Origin: Pollenia angustigena
Lineage: Eukaryota > Arthropoda > Insecta > Diptera > Polleniidae
DNA length: 64,000 nt
Assembly (NCBI GenBank): GCA_930367215.1
Contig: OV884060.1
Span: 211,485,253-211,549,252, forward strand
Reading direction: 5' to 3'
The notes under the pieces are model-generated. The model made no database searches and had not been told where the DNA came from. It saw only the letters and a list, made by a program, of their open reading frames with translations. Below are positions 30,758-41,625 of this stretch, piece after piece. Numbering within the stretch: the stretch's first letter is position 1; the number at the start of each line of letters is the position of its first letter. The position numbers and the translations under genes are program-made.

Positions 30758-32389
30758 ATTTTAGAATTAATTAATGATATGAAATATTTTTTTTTGAGGG
30801 CTGTACTATTTTTTGTTTCCTTGACCTAATTTCAAATTCTAAAGACTTCCAACCCATTTTTCCCACCCATAATTTCCCACAATTAATTCGAAATCTTTTT
30901 AACTATTTCAATTCGTTTTTCTTTTAAGCAATTGTCATTTGGCCTTTGGTTGTAATAAAGTTGTTTTTGTGAATTTATTTTCAATTAAATTTTATATTTT
31001 TACAGTGATCTTTTTATTGTTGTTGTTGTTTTTGGTATCATTATTTAGGGCTTTTCCCATGACAATTTAACATTTCTTAATTTTATGTTGCTTTTTTGCA
31101 CTATTTTTTTCCAAAAAAAAAAAAAAAATATATAAAGAGAAAAAGAAAAAAAACAACAATCACAACCCCAAAACAAAAGTTTTCCTTTACAACCTTTTGT
31201 TCGTGTGTTTTTATTTTGCCTCGGCTATTATGCCTTTAAGCTGGAAATCAAGCTGAAGTTGAAAACAAAACGACATAATAAAATAAAAAGCAAAACAAAA
31301 AAAAACCTTAAGATTAAGCAATAATTGCTTTAGTAATGTAATTTTTTTTTTTGTTTTACTTTTTTATAAGAAAAAAAAATTTTTTGCAAAGAAAAGGAAA
31401 TGAAAAATAAAAACAGTTTTGTCATTGTATTTTAGTTTTAAATATAATTTTTTTATTTGTGGAAGCATTTTTATATTTGGTTGATGCATAAGTACTATAG
31501 AAAGGAAAAAAAACACTTTTTTACCAGGGCCCTGTTTCTGAAAATTAGGAGTTAAAAATCTACAAGTAAAATACATTAAAAAAAAGTAAGTAAAATATAT
31601 TTTACTTGTAGAGCTGTAACTTGCAGTTTTGAGAAACATGGCCCAGAAATTTGTTAACAGCAGACGAACAAAAAATCTTCAAATTGCGTTTTTAAGATTT
31701 AAAAAAAAAAATTTAAGGCCCCTTTTCATTTCAAGTAACGATAGGATAGGTATGGAATTTCGACAAAGCTTTAAAGAAAATTTAAAATTACCCTAATGAA
31801 AAACTAAACAACAACAACTAGTGTGAATTTTTGAAAAACTCAACAACAACAAGAAAACACACAGTAGTAAACAAAAGACTTAAGCAATAAACTTGTTTAA
31901 TGTGCGAATGTGTGTGCAAATACGTTTTTCCCAAATTTGAAAAAAATATGTATAAAAAAATTGTCTAAAGAATTAACAGACTTCTATTAATATGACAAAA
32001 TACTAAATTTTAAAAAAAATGGCACAAACTTAAGGCGTAATCACCCATTAATTCCGAAGAAAAATAAATTTTTTTAGTTTGAACTTAGCTACACATGATT
32101 TGTTCATATAGTAAAAGGTATTGTACAAAAAAACAAGAAAATTTCAAACATTAAATTTTTTTCTTAAATTTGCTTTTTAACAAAAAAAAGATTAGTTAAG
32201 GTTTTTTGGCCAGCCAAAGCGTTTTCTTGAAAAACAAAGCTTCTTAAATTTATTTTAAACGAATTATGGTGTAAAATCGAGAATTGTTCAAGAATGACAG
32301 ATGTCTCCGGAGGATTTGGCGGGTCCCTGGGCACAGGAACAAACATATATTACTCGTTGGCGCATCTGGCCCATTTAATAAGGAAAAAA
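30758..32389. other. AT-rich DNA with one small TIR unit
   Basis: This is mostly A/T-rich sequence. A 118-bp imperfect palindrome sits at about 31528-31645 (GGGCCCTGTTTCT / AGAAACATGGCCC), with inner arms CTACAAGTAAAATA / TATTTTACTTGTAG. No gene was recognised. Confidence 0.5.
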
Positions 32390-32534
32390 AGACTAAGCGG
32401 TCATTAAAGCTGCACAGACATCAATTTAGGTACCGTATTCTGGTTATAACTGGAAATGAGAGGGTTGGGCTCCCTTACAATCACCTGTTAAGAAGTTGCA
32501 ACGACGAGGAAGACGTGAGGTCAATGGAACATAT
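32390..32534 (+). pseudogene. LINE C-terminal relic (R1/LOA-like)
   Basis: The frame gives SLKLHRHQFRYRILVITGNE, RVGLPYNHLLRSCNDEEDVR and SMEHIV. It fits the post-RNase H tail of LINEs (LxGHxxIGxHAxRLGxPxNDxCRSCxDEEExExxEHLLCxCP). It is cut at 32534 by the start of a MITE, exactly where the EHLLC motif should continue. Confidence 0.7.
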
Positions 32535-32780
32535 CGTCGGTTCATAATTTAAGTGTCGTATGTGGATTCCGATAGTTTCGAGTAAATTGAGTTTGAAGTT
32601 TGAAAATTGCTTCAGCAAATACCACATACGACAAACTTAATACTCCATATCTCGAAAACCCTATGAGGTATCGAAAAACTGATTACGCCAAATGAAAGAT
32701 CAGGTCGGAAAACCTAAGGAATCGATCTTAACTCAAAACCGCAAAAAATCCACATACGACAATTAAATTATCAACCGACG
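32535..32780. mobile_element. 246-bp MITE inserted in LINE tail
   Basis: CGTCGGTTCATAATTTAAGT with GTCGTATGTGGATT on the left pairs with AATCCACATACGACAATTAA and ATTATCAACCGACG on the right. The middle holds a further CATACGACA copy near 32623. No certain target duplication. Confidence 0.82.
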
Positions 32781-32784
32781 TTAT

Positions 32785-33885
32785 GTATATGGGTGTTTCT
32801 ACGTTAATAGGTACTATCGACGGCTACATTAAAAAATCAAATATAATTTTTAAATTTGTGGAAATATCAAATGTGTTAAATAATAAATACAGTATACTTT
32901 TTACCAAGAAATTGCAATACCTAAATTACCTTAGTTAAGTCATAACTTCATGTTTACCTAGAAAAAAGTACCTACCCTGGCCTGTCCCTTTAGTATTCTC
33001 TTACAAAATCTTTGAAATTTAACACATTACTAATTTATTAAACATTTAATCGTTAGTTATAACATAAAGTAGTATAAATAACAATGGTAATCATTATTTA
33101 AAAAAAGTTTCAAAATACTTTTTTGACATATTTTTTGTCCCTCGCATTTTAAGTCTCTTCCCCTGAACATTTTTCGATCGTTTAAAAATGCCGCTAAAAT
33201 GCGGTGACTCTGCAAATTTAAATAGCAAAACATTTGTTTCGAAGTGAATTTAACAATAAAAATCGTGTTCTTAATTGGCCAATAATTCGATCAAACCTCT
33301 CGGGTTGCTCGCACGAGTCAGTGATTAATGTATCTCCACTGGAGAGTTGTATTCCCTTGTTATTTGTGGTTTCAGTTTGTTTGTAATATTTATTTATTTT
33401 AATTTCAGTATAATTTACTGTGTTAGTTTGATTTTTCGTTACAATACATATTTTTTCGATTGTGCTAGTTTTTTAATGAAAACATCTCTCCCCTGCCGTA
33501 TTTCCCCTGCTTCATCTGATACCAGGGTAGAGATTTTGCGTCCAGGGTAGATAAGGAAGTGAGAAATTACTTTTTTCTTAGTATTTTACGTTAAACCAAC
33601 ACATTTCCACTATATACGTTATACGTGTGTTAACGCTTCAAAAATGTATGTATGCCTTATTTAATGTGAATTTTGTTTTAAGTTAGTTTTATACTACTAA
33701 CATACATATGTAGCATTATACACTAATAGAAGGTAGTCCAGTTCTTTCTTTCGTTGCCGTATTAACGTTCTGACATTCAAGAGTTATAAAAAATCGTAAT
33801 AACCAACTTTTTAATAAAATCCAATATTCGATTTTTATGTTTTATGCACTGGCAACCAAATTGCTAACTAAATTAAGTAAAATTC
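32785..33885. other. AT-rich non-coding DNA
   Basis: No gene, transposon end or array was recognised here. Confidence 0.5.
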
Positions 33886-33892
33886 ACGTGGA

Positions 33893-34397
33893 ATTAAAAT
33901 TCACGTGGAATTACCACGGCAAGGGCGCTTTTGATGGAGTAGGTGCGACGTGCAAAAGGACTACTGATAGACTTGTTGAAGCTGGGAATGACAATTCATC
34001 GCTGGAAGATTAAGCAAGCGCCATTCAGAAAAATTGTTCTAATGTAAAAGTGTTCACCATTGATGACGAAGACATTTTAAGGAAAGAAGAGGGACTTAAT
34101 AAAAAAAGTTTTAAAAGTTCCATAGCCACTATGAAGGTCCATCAAATTACTGGAAGTATAGTTTGCCCCAATAAATTGACTATGAAGATCTTAAGCTGTT
34201 TCTGTGATCTTGAAGTATCCAATAATTTTGTGGTCGGCACTTTGGATTTTGCTTCCATGAAAACCAAACCGCGCCTTAATGTTGATTATGTATATGGGCC
34301 TGAAAGTGAATCTAACGACGAACCACTAATAAAGTGTCTTCTCAGTATTGTTCTCAAGCAGTTACCGAGAAGGCATGCCTGGACAAAAGATTTTTGA
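33893..34397 (+). pseudogene. unidentified TE-associated protein relic ('HGKGxxDGVGAxxKR' motif)
   Basis: The frame starts near 33893 with TWNYHGKGAFDGVGATCKRT, TDRLVEAGNDNSSLED, then a stop near 34010, then ASAIQKNCSNVKVFTIDDED. From 34050 it continues open to 34397 (MKVHQITGSIVCPNKLTMKI, LSCFCDLEVSNNF). From memory, the HGKG-x2-DG(V/I)G-x3-KR block is common in uncharacterised repeat-associated proteins of insects and other animals, usually near a C-terminal region. I found no flanking inverted repeats. A perfect AAATTCACGTGGAATTA doublet directly precedes it (33888-33914). Real coding relic is likely; function unknown. Confidence 0.6.
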
Positions 34398-34399
34398 GT

Positions 34400-36839
34400 T
34401 TTTGACGAAAGTGTTAATATCATTGAACAGGCGTGATCTCAAAAGTTATATTTTTTAATGTTTGTTTTTATAAGTAAAAGTTCTTATATAAGTTTAAAGT
34501 TTTTATTGAAGCATGGATGCTCTATATATTTTTGTCACCTTATGTTGCAAAATATGTGCAATTAAATAATAAGCTTTTTTCGACTACGTTTATGTAAGCA
34601 GATACTAATTTTGTTTGTTTTCTAAGTTACATAAAAGAAGACTCTATGGAGTTAGTCTAATTTTTTTTTGTTTTAAACTATCATCCAATATTGAATAATT
34701 GATTCTTACGAAAATAAGTTTTGTTTTCAATTTATCTTTCCACTTAAAGTAAGGTATCTTGTCCTGGCCGTCATGTCTTTACCCTGTGTAGAGTATCTCC
34801 CCTGGTCATTCAAAATACCGGAAAAAGTAGATAACTTGACTGGCCATTATTAAACATGCATTCAAACTTGCTGATTATATACGATTGTATTGAAAAAAAT
34901 CATTATTTTAAATATTTTTATCACGCCGCTATTTATAATATCAAATAACCTCTTAACGTTGAATGACCCATATATGTCATTGCCCGGCATTCGGATGTTT
35001 AAGACTCAAACTGTTTGGTCGAAAATCCCTAGGGGACAAAACTTGTCACTCTGGCATTGATTTGAATAGGATCCTCTCCTATTCAACTTAAATTGAAGCA
35101 ACTGGCTGGCTGAGTAAAAATGTCGGCGATAGGTAACATAAGGCCCGTAGGAGACAGTGAAACATGGTAACCAAATGGGAACTAAATGCTGAATCTACGT
35201 CTGCTGTGCCTGATTGCGGCGCCCAATGAAAATGAAAGCTCATCAAAAGCTTAAATTAAAAAAAAAGTATTTTTAATAAAAAAAAATAAAGTTTTCAAAT
35301 ATGTAGTAGCTTTTGAAAAAAGAATTCTAGAATTTCTACTATTTATTAAAAGGTATTTTTTTAATAAAAAATATTTTTTTTCAAGTTTTTTTTTTTATTT
35401 TTTTTTTTTAATCAAAAGCTTCAAAATTTTTTTATATTAAAAAAAATATTTCTAACTAAACAAAAAAATACTTTAATTTAGTAAAAAAAAATATTTTTAT
35501 ATCAAAATTTTATTTAAAAATATTTTAGAAGTAAATAATGTGTTTTGCAGAACTCAGCTTCCTGTTATCACAAAAGCTTTAACGGTTTTATGTGCTTTAA
35601 TAAGAAAAAGTCCCTTAAAGCTTTTTTTAAAACTTTTTGAATTTTTATTAATTTATAAATTTCCTTGAGTTTTAAGCGTGTAGTAATTTTCAATAATATT
35701 TTGTCAAATATTTTTTTTTAATCGCTCTCATCTAAATGAGAATTATTCGATAGTTTTGTATTTGTGTAATTTTATGTTTTTTTTTAACACTTTAAACAAA
35801 GTTTATTCACTTGTAACGGCTTTTAAAGCATCATTAAATTCTTGCCTAATTAAAAACTAAATGCCAACAACACCTGAAACTGCAGCATTCAACTATAAAA
35901 TAACAATTGTAAATTAACTATAAAAACAAAAACAAAAACAAAAAAAAAACTTCAACACAATTGTGTCTAAACGTCATTTTGTTAATAGAGACAGAATTTA
36001 GCGCAATTTCTTAAATAATTATTTTGCTAAACACAAACATCCGTTTTAGTCGAACACTTGATTTTTATTTGAAATGACAAAATGTCTTTAAGAAAATATT
36101 TATAAACTGAAATATTTGTAATTTTAGTAGAGTAAGACAGACGACTCAAGCACGTTTATGGATCAGTTGTTCTTTTTTTTTAAGATTGTTTATAGATTAT
36201 TTTTTTTTTTTTTATTATTTTTTTTATTTAAAAGTTATTTAACACTTTTTTCTTAACTTTTTTTTTAAAGGGCTTGTTCTGAAAAACACTACTTTATTTT
36301 TAGTTTTAAATTTTAAAATCTGGCTGGTTGGTTTACTTTTTTTTCTAATGTTTTAAGAAAAAATGTTGTTGAACTTTTAAAGTCACGATTTTTATGACTT
36401 TAAGCACATGAGTTTTTTCTATTTCGTCTTGGTCTTCGTTTATTTATTTCAAATTTGCAATATTTTTTGCAATTTTTTTTTTCTCCAGCACGCTTTTTCA
36501 GCGATGGAAGATGCGTCTTTTTAATGTATTTTTTTTTTCTTGCTAAGAGGTGGTTTTGTTTGAAGCCACTAAGTAAAAAAAAACTTGTGTAAAAATCAGA
36601 AAATGTTGACATTTATTACTTGTGCTTAAGATTTGTTAAAAAAAAGAAGTTGTGTAATATTTGTTCAATTTTTGTTTTTTACGGATTATTTTTTAATAAC
36701 AAAAGACTGTTACACAAGTTGGAGATTTTTATAATAATTTAAAAGTAATTGTACACTAAAGTTCAATTCGGTAAACCTTTTTTTAATAAGAGTAAAGAGG
36801 GCAACATCAAAAATACTGTAAACTATTTACTATGCACCA
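34400..36839. other. non-coding DNA, mostly low complexity
   Basis: From about 35240 to 36250 the sequence is dominated by runs of A and T. A GC-richer block at about 34970-35230 stands out but has no clear ORF or repeat ends; it may be a piece of a LINE 5' region. No gene is supported. Confidence 0.45.
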
Positions 36840-38755
36840 GACTAAAAATTAGACTAGAAACAAAGTTAAAAAGTAGACTAGAAACAGAGCAAAAGATAAA
36901 ACTAGAGACTAGATTAGTAGTTGGACTGAATGCTGGAACATTAATTTTAATTACCCTAGAGCAGTGATAGCCACTCCATAGCCTCGCGAGGCAGTCAATA
37001 ATCGAATTTTTACACAGGCACGGTCTGCAATTCACATGTATACAACAACCTTGTTCGTTTCAAAACAACAGACTATCATCAGTCTCTTCGAGCGCACACA
37101 AGCACATAATATCTTTGTGTGCGTGCGTTCGGGGCTTGGTTATCACTGCCCTAGAGACAATTCTATACACCAAGCTATAGACAAGACCAATAAATACTAG
37201 ACTGTAAATTAGACTAGATAAGAGATTAAACTACGAACTTGATAAGATACGTTACTAGAAACTAAACTAAAGACTAGCGTAGAAACTAAACTAGAGGAAA
37301 TACTGGACTAGAGAACAGACTTAAGACAAAATTAAATTCTAGTCTAAAGACTAGATTAGATTTTAAACTACCCAAGAGACTTATTTAAATAGCAGACTAG
37401 GGACTAGACTAAAAGCTCTTCTAAAAATCAAGCTAGAGCCAAGACTATTAAAAGCTGGATAAGACTACGAACTAGACAAGATAATATATTCAAAACTAAA
37501 CTAGAGACTAGATTAGAGAATAGATGCGATACTGTACTAGAGGATAGACAAATTAAATTCTCTTCCAAACATAAGATTAGATATAAAACAAGAGACTTAT
37601 TTATGGAGCAGACTAGGAACTAGACTAGAGAGTATTCTTTATATCAAACTAAAGACAAGGCTAGACTCGACTAGAAATTAGAGTAGGGAAGACTACGAAA
37701 CATAAATGACACAACACTAGCAAGTAAACTGAAGACTAGACGAGATACTGGACTAGAGTATAGACTATAGACAAAATTCTAGTCTATTAGAGTAAAAGGA
37801 AATAGACTTAAGGCTATTCTAAATAATAAACTAGAGACAAGACTTTTAAATACAAAGCCAAAAATTAGACTAGAAACTAGATAACAGATTAGACTACAAG
37901 CTAGACAAGACGCTATACTAGAAACTAAACTAAGGATTAGACCAGAGACTAGAGAACATACTATAGACAATATTAAATTCTAGTCGAAAGACTTGATTAG
38001 ATTTGAAACTAGGCAAAACACCTTTTTAGTGAACAGTCTGGGACTAGGCACGAGACTATTCTATACACCAAGCTGGAGATATGACTTATAAATACAAGAC
38101 TAGCAACAGGCTTGAGATTCGATAATAGATTAAACTACAAACTGGACGAGACACAATACTAGAAACTAGACTATAGACTAGGCTAGATACCTACACAGAC
38201 TATAAACTAGAAGAGATACGAGAATAGAGGACAGACTAAAGACAAAATTGAATTATAAAGACTATTTAGATTAGATTTTAAACTAAACTAGGGTTTAGAC
38301 TAGAGACTAGACTATAGAGAGGTTTATAAAACAGACAAGAGGCCTAGTTCGAGAGTAGATAAGGGTCTTGACAAGACCCTATACTGGAAACCCTATACTG
38401 GAAACTAAACTAGAGACTACAAAAGATACTGGACTAGAGAACAGACTATAAACAAAAATAAATTCAAGCCTTAAGACAAGATTTTATTTGAAACTAGGCA
38501 AGAGACTTATTTAGTGAACAGACTAGAGACATTCTATGTACCAAGCTAGAGACAAGACTAATAAATTCTACACTAGAAATTTGAGAAGAAGATATAAGAT
38601 AAGAGATTGGACTACGCCATACTACAAACTCGACTACAGAGTAGACTAGAGTAACTCTACATTTAACTTTGAGAAGAGACTAGACTAAAAATGATATTTA
38701 AGCCTAAACACTAGGTTAAACTTGAAAATAGTCGAGAAACTAGTCAAGAGACTTA
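36840..38755. repeat. hierarchical ACTAGA satellite, about 1.9 kb
   Basis: The whole stretch is built from degenerate 10-12 bp units around AGACTAGAAACT / ACTAGAGACTAG. A longer period is also visible: CCAAGCTAGAGACAAGACTA-type blocks recur at about 37170, 37429, 37645, 37827, 38069 and 38541, and GAGACTTATTTA blocks at about 37376, 37591 and 38511. That gives a higher-order unit averaging 230 bp. ORFs here are translations of the repeat. It is interrupted once by a hAT MITE at 36962-37148. Confidence 0.85.
36962..37148. mobile_element. 187-bp hAT MITE inside the satellite
   Basis: The ends are CAGTGATAGCCA and the inverse TGGTTATCACTG. CCCTAGAG is duplicated exactly at 36954-36961 and 37149-37156, and is itself satellite sequence. 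The 8-bp duplication and CAG-type end fit hAT. The insert is GC-richer than the array. Confidence 0.9.
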
Positions 38756-38971
38756 ACTACACGGAAAAAAATAAAAATTGATATCAAATCAAAAATTTGT
38801 AATATTAATTTAAATATTTTTTAAATTTGCACCAGTAAACAAATTAATAGTAATAATTCAATGTATTTGATATTGACAACATTTTCTGCATTAATATTAT
38901 TGATATAAGTAAACGTTTAATTGACTTGATAAAATTTTTAATTAAAGCTGATTTTATTTTTGATTGATGGT
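38756..38971. other. AT-rich spacer
   Basis: Short AT-rich sequence between the satellite and the Harbinger-like element; nothing recognised. Confidence 0.5.
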
Positions 38972-38974
38972 TTA

Positions 38975-40148
38975 TGCCCCTATTGCGGTTCTCCACTTCT
39001 GTAACAGTTTGGTTGTCTTTGATAAATTCACATTGTCATTCTCAACTCAACTGCCAGTTGGCTATTCAGTTGTGTATCTGTTTGTTTCGTGGTATTGCCG
39101 TTTTCAACTTTATAAAAGTTTGGTCGACAAAAATGTTAAATACACACAACTGCTAAAAAGTTGTTGTGTTATTGGCAGTTTAAGTTTATTTCTTTTAAAT
39201 TCGGTGAAAATCGAAAACAAAATGGAGAAATCGTATAAATTTTTGTAATAACTTTTTCGGGTTTTGTTAAAAACTTTTATTAGTTGGAAAATAAAAACGA
39301 AAGCTCAATTTGAGCGGCTCGTCAAGAGAAACTTAGAAATTGTTCGCGGAAAACACCAAAGTTTGATATGATGAAAAATTCATGTAAGCAGTTATGGATA
39401 GAGTTTATAGTGGAGTTAAATAGTTTGGGACCACGACAAGAACTTCTTTTAAACACTTATAATCTTCTTAATCTAATTATAATATTCTTGGCACAGGTTT
39501 GGATACACTACAAGCCAAGTATAAAGAAAAAACTTGCCAACAATAAAAGAAACACTCAAGCGACAGGGGGAGGGCTATCACAAGAAGTTCCATTAAATAG
39601 CATTGAGGAAACTGTTTCGCAGCTCTTGTATTGCAAGTCCCGACAAGTATTTGGTGTGGAAAATATTCCACCATCAAGTGACAATTTTACTGAGTCAGTT
39701 TCACCAATAATACAACCAGCAGATTGGCCAACAGCTACCCCAACCAGAGGCAACCATCAGGCACAAGAAAGTTTCGTTACTTATTAGAAATTCTTACTTG
39801 GCACTGGGAAGTTCAAGGGGGTTGGAATCATCACGAATTTGTCTTCTTGTACGTAACACGTCTAGACAATAGTTTTCCTTTTCACTAATATCAATTATAA
39901 ATACTTTTTATTTAACACAACAATTCAAAATACTTTTAGTTTAAAAAATTATTTAATTTTATAAAATTTTCACTTGTCAAACGTTATATTTAAAGTTGGC
40001 AAAACGATATTTTAAGTTGGCAACTTTATAGCAAACTCAACTAAAAACAGTTGGGTATCACAATACCTAAAATGAGTTTGGTTGTGCATAAGTTGGGTTG
40101 ACTTCAACACGACCAAACTGAGTTGAGTGGAGAACCGCAATAGGGGCA
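38975..40148 (+). mobile_element. PIF/Harbinger-like transposon carrying a Myb-like gene
   Basis: TGCCCCTATTGCGGTTCTCC at 38975 is matched by the inverse GGAGAACCGCAATAGGGGCA ending at 40148. TTA is duplicated at 38972-38974 and 40149-40151. Subterminal CAACT-type motifs occur in both arms. Autonomous PIF/Harbinger elements encode a nuclease and a separate Myb/SANT-like protein; here only the second is found (about 39288-39787), and the nuclease is missing, so the copy is non-autonomous. Confidence 0.85.
39288..39787 (+). pseudogene. Myb/SANT-like DNA-binding protein of Harbinger type
   Basis: In PIF/Harbinger transposons this protein binds the element and helps the nuclease into the nucleus. 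Codons from about 39303 read KAQFERLVKRNLEIVRGKHQ in one frame. After a shift, NSCKQLWIEFIVELNSLGPR follows, then an unrelated AT-rich stretch of about 65 bp ending in TTGGCACAG, then VWIHYKPSIKKKLANNKRNT and QATGGGLSQEVPLNSIEETV. The FxxLV...W..L..ELNSLGP...WKKVWxDYKxxIKKKLxxNK pattern is that of Myb/SANT-like proteins. The middle stretch interrupts GP...VW and ends in a good splice acceptor, so it may be an intron. Frameshift at about 39365 suggests decay. Confidence 0.72.
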
Positions 40149-40357
40149 TTAATAAAAAAAAATTGTCGAGAATTTTTTCTGTCTATAAACAAGATTATGG
40201 CCCAGAACGGACTGTGAAACGAAACTACAGCTCCTTTTTTGAGTTCCATTTGAGTGTATGCCGTAGACAACCTTAAACCGACGTGCATGAAACTCGTGTT
40301 TGTGATTCATCTTCAAAAATAAGCTTTGTTAATTCCACAGAAAACCAAAACCAAATA

Positions 40358-40847
40358 CAGTAGAATCCCGATAATTCGTAATAGCAAGGGACCGGCCATT
40401 TCTTACGAATTATAGGGGTTTTCGATTTAGAGGGGTTTCGATTTAACGGGGTTAAAATAAATACGAATTAACGGGGTTTTTTAATTTATTTACTAAGACG
40501 ATAAAAAAAGCAAAAAAGTATTGTTATATATACAAATTAATCATTTAACCAACTGATCTTCAGAAAATAAACACACACACAAGCAAAAACAAAAACCCAC
40601 TCCAAACAAAAATATTGGTAAACAAAAAAAAACATTCTTTCCATGTTTCAGTAGTTTTTATTACGAATTATAACGATTTATAAGACGTAAAGAAGGTTTT
40701 ATTTGAAAAAAAAATTACGAATTAGCGAGGGGACCAAAATGAATGGAAATTTTACGAATTAACGAGATTTTTTCAAGGGACCGACAGTTTATTACGAATT
40801 ATCGGGAACTACGATTTATCGGGGTACGAATTATCGGGATTTGACTG
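40358..40847. mobile_element. pogo-like MITE P2
   Basis: CAGTAGAATCCCGATAATTC and the inverse GAATTATCGGGATTTGACTG are flanked by TA at 40356-40357 and 40848-40849. Subterminal TTACGAATTA and CGATTTA motifs repeat in both arms. Different family from P1 and P3 but the same architecture. Confidence 0.85.
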
Positions 40848-40849
40848 TA

Positions 40850-41625
40850 ATTGTTACGATTTATTAAAACTTATTAATATTTAGTAGTTATTATTAATAG
40901 GAACTTGGTAAAATTAATTTTCTTTTAAGCAAAAAGTTTTTAGTATTATTTAAGCATTTAAAAGCTCATCAGAGATTCTATTCCTAGTCCTTGTTGATAT
41001 GTATATTGCCTGCTTCCGAAAACGTGCTCTCGCTTTATACATACGTTGGTTTTATAGTAAGAAGCGCATCATACAAAGATTATAAATTTGTTAGCCTGTT
41101 ACCCGTGACTTCATGAACATCAAATTCTTTTTTTTAAGATATTTTCAGGCTTTAGTATTTTATTTACATTTATTTTTTTAGAATTTGTAGATGGTTTATC
41201 ATCTGGTATTGGTGTTGGTGTATCGTGTACATTTTCGTTTTCTACTTCAAGAAGCTTTTTAGACATTGCATGAGCAATTTAAAAGGCCGGTGATTTATTG
41301 GCGTTGAAAAAAATTCGATTTTTAGATAGTTTTTAGTTATTTAAGTAAAGAATATATTTCAACAAATTAAAATTTCAAAAAATTTAATTTGAAATGCCCG
41401 GAAAAAATTTCCCGGGATTATTTAAAAAATATGTCCCGGGATTCCCGGGAACTCTTTCCCGCGTAGAAACTCTAATTGAATTTGACATAAATTAATATCT
41501 TTATAAATCTATTCTTACAACCACTTTAACAACTTTTAACGAAATTAAAAAAAAAACAAATCAAAGATATCTTTATCTAATAATTGTTAAAAATTTAAAT
41601 CAAATAGATTTTAAGAAAAAATAAG
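40850..41625. other. AT-rich DNA with TCCCGGGA relic
   Basis: Mostly unassigned. At about 41395-41465 several CCCGGGATT units resemble the subterminal repeats of the hAT MITE at 26878-27280, so an old hAT relic may be present. Confidence 0.45.

Noticed and set aside
34970..35230. GC-richer block as a possible gene or LINE 5' region
   Set aside because: No sustained frame or known motif; evidence too weak to annotate.
36749..36967. ORF translating to LKSRLETEQKIKLETRL-like repeats, and the minus-strand ORF at 37779-37970
   Set aside because: Both are translations of the ACTAGA satellite; no start context or conserved domain.
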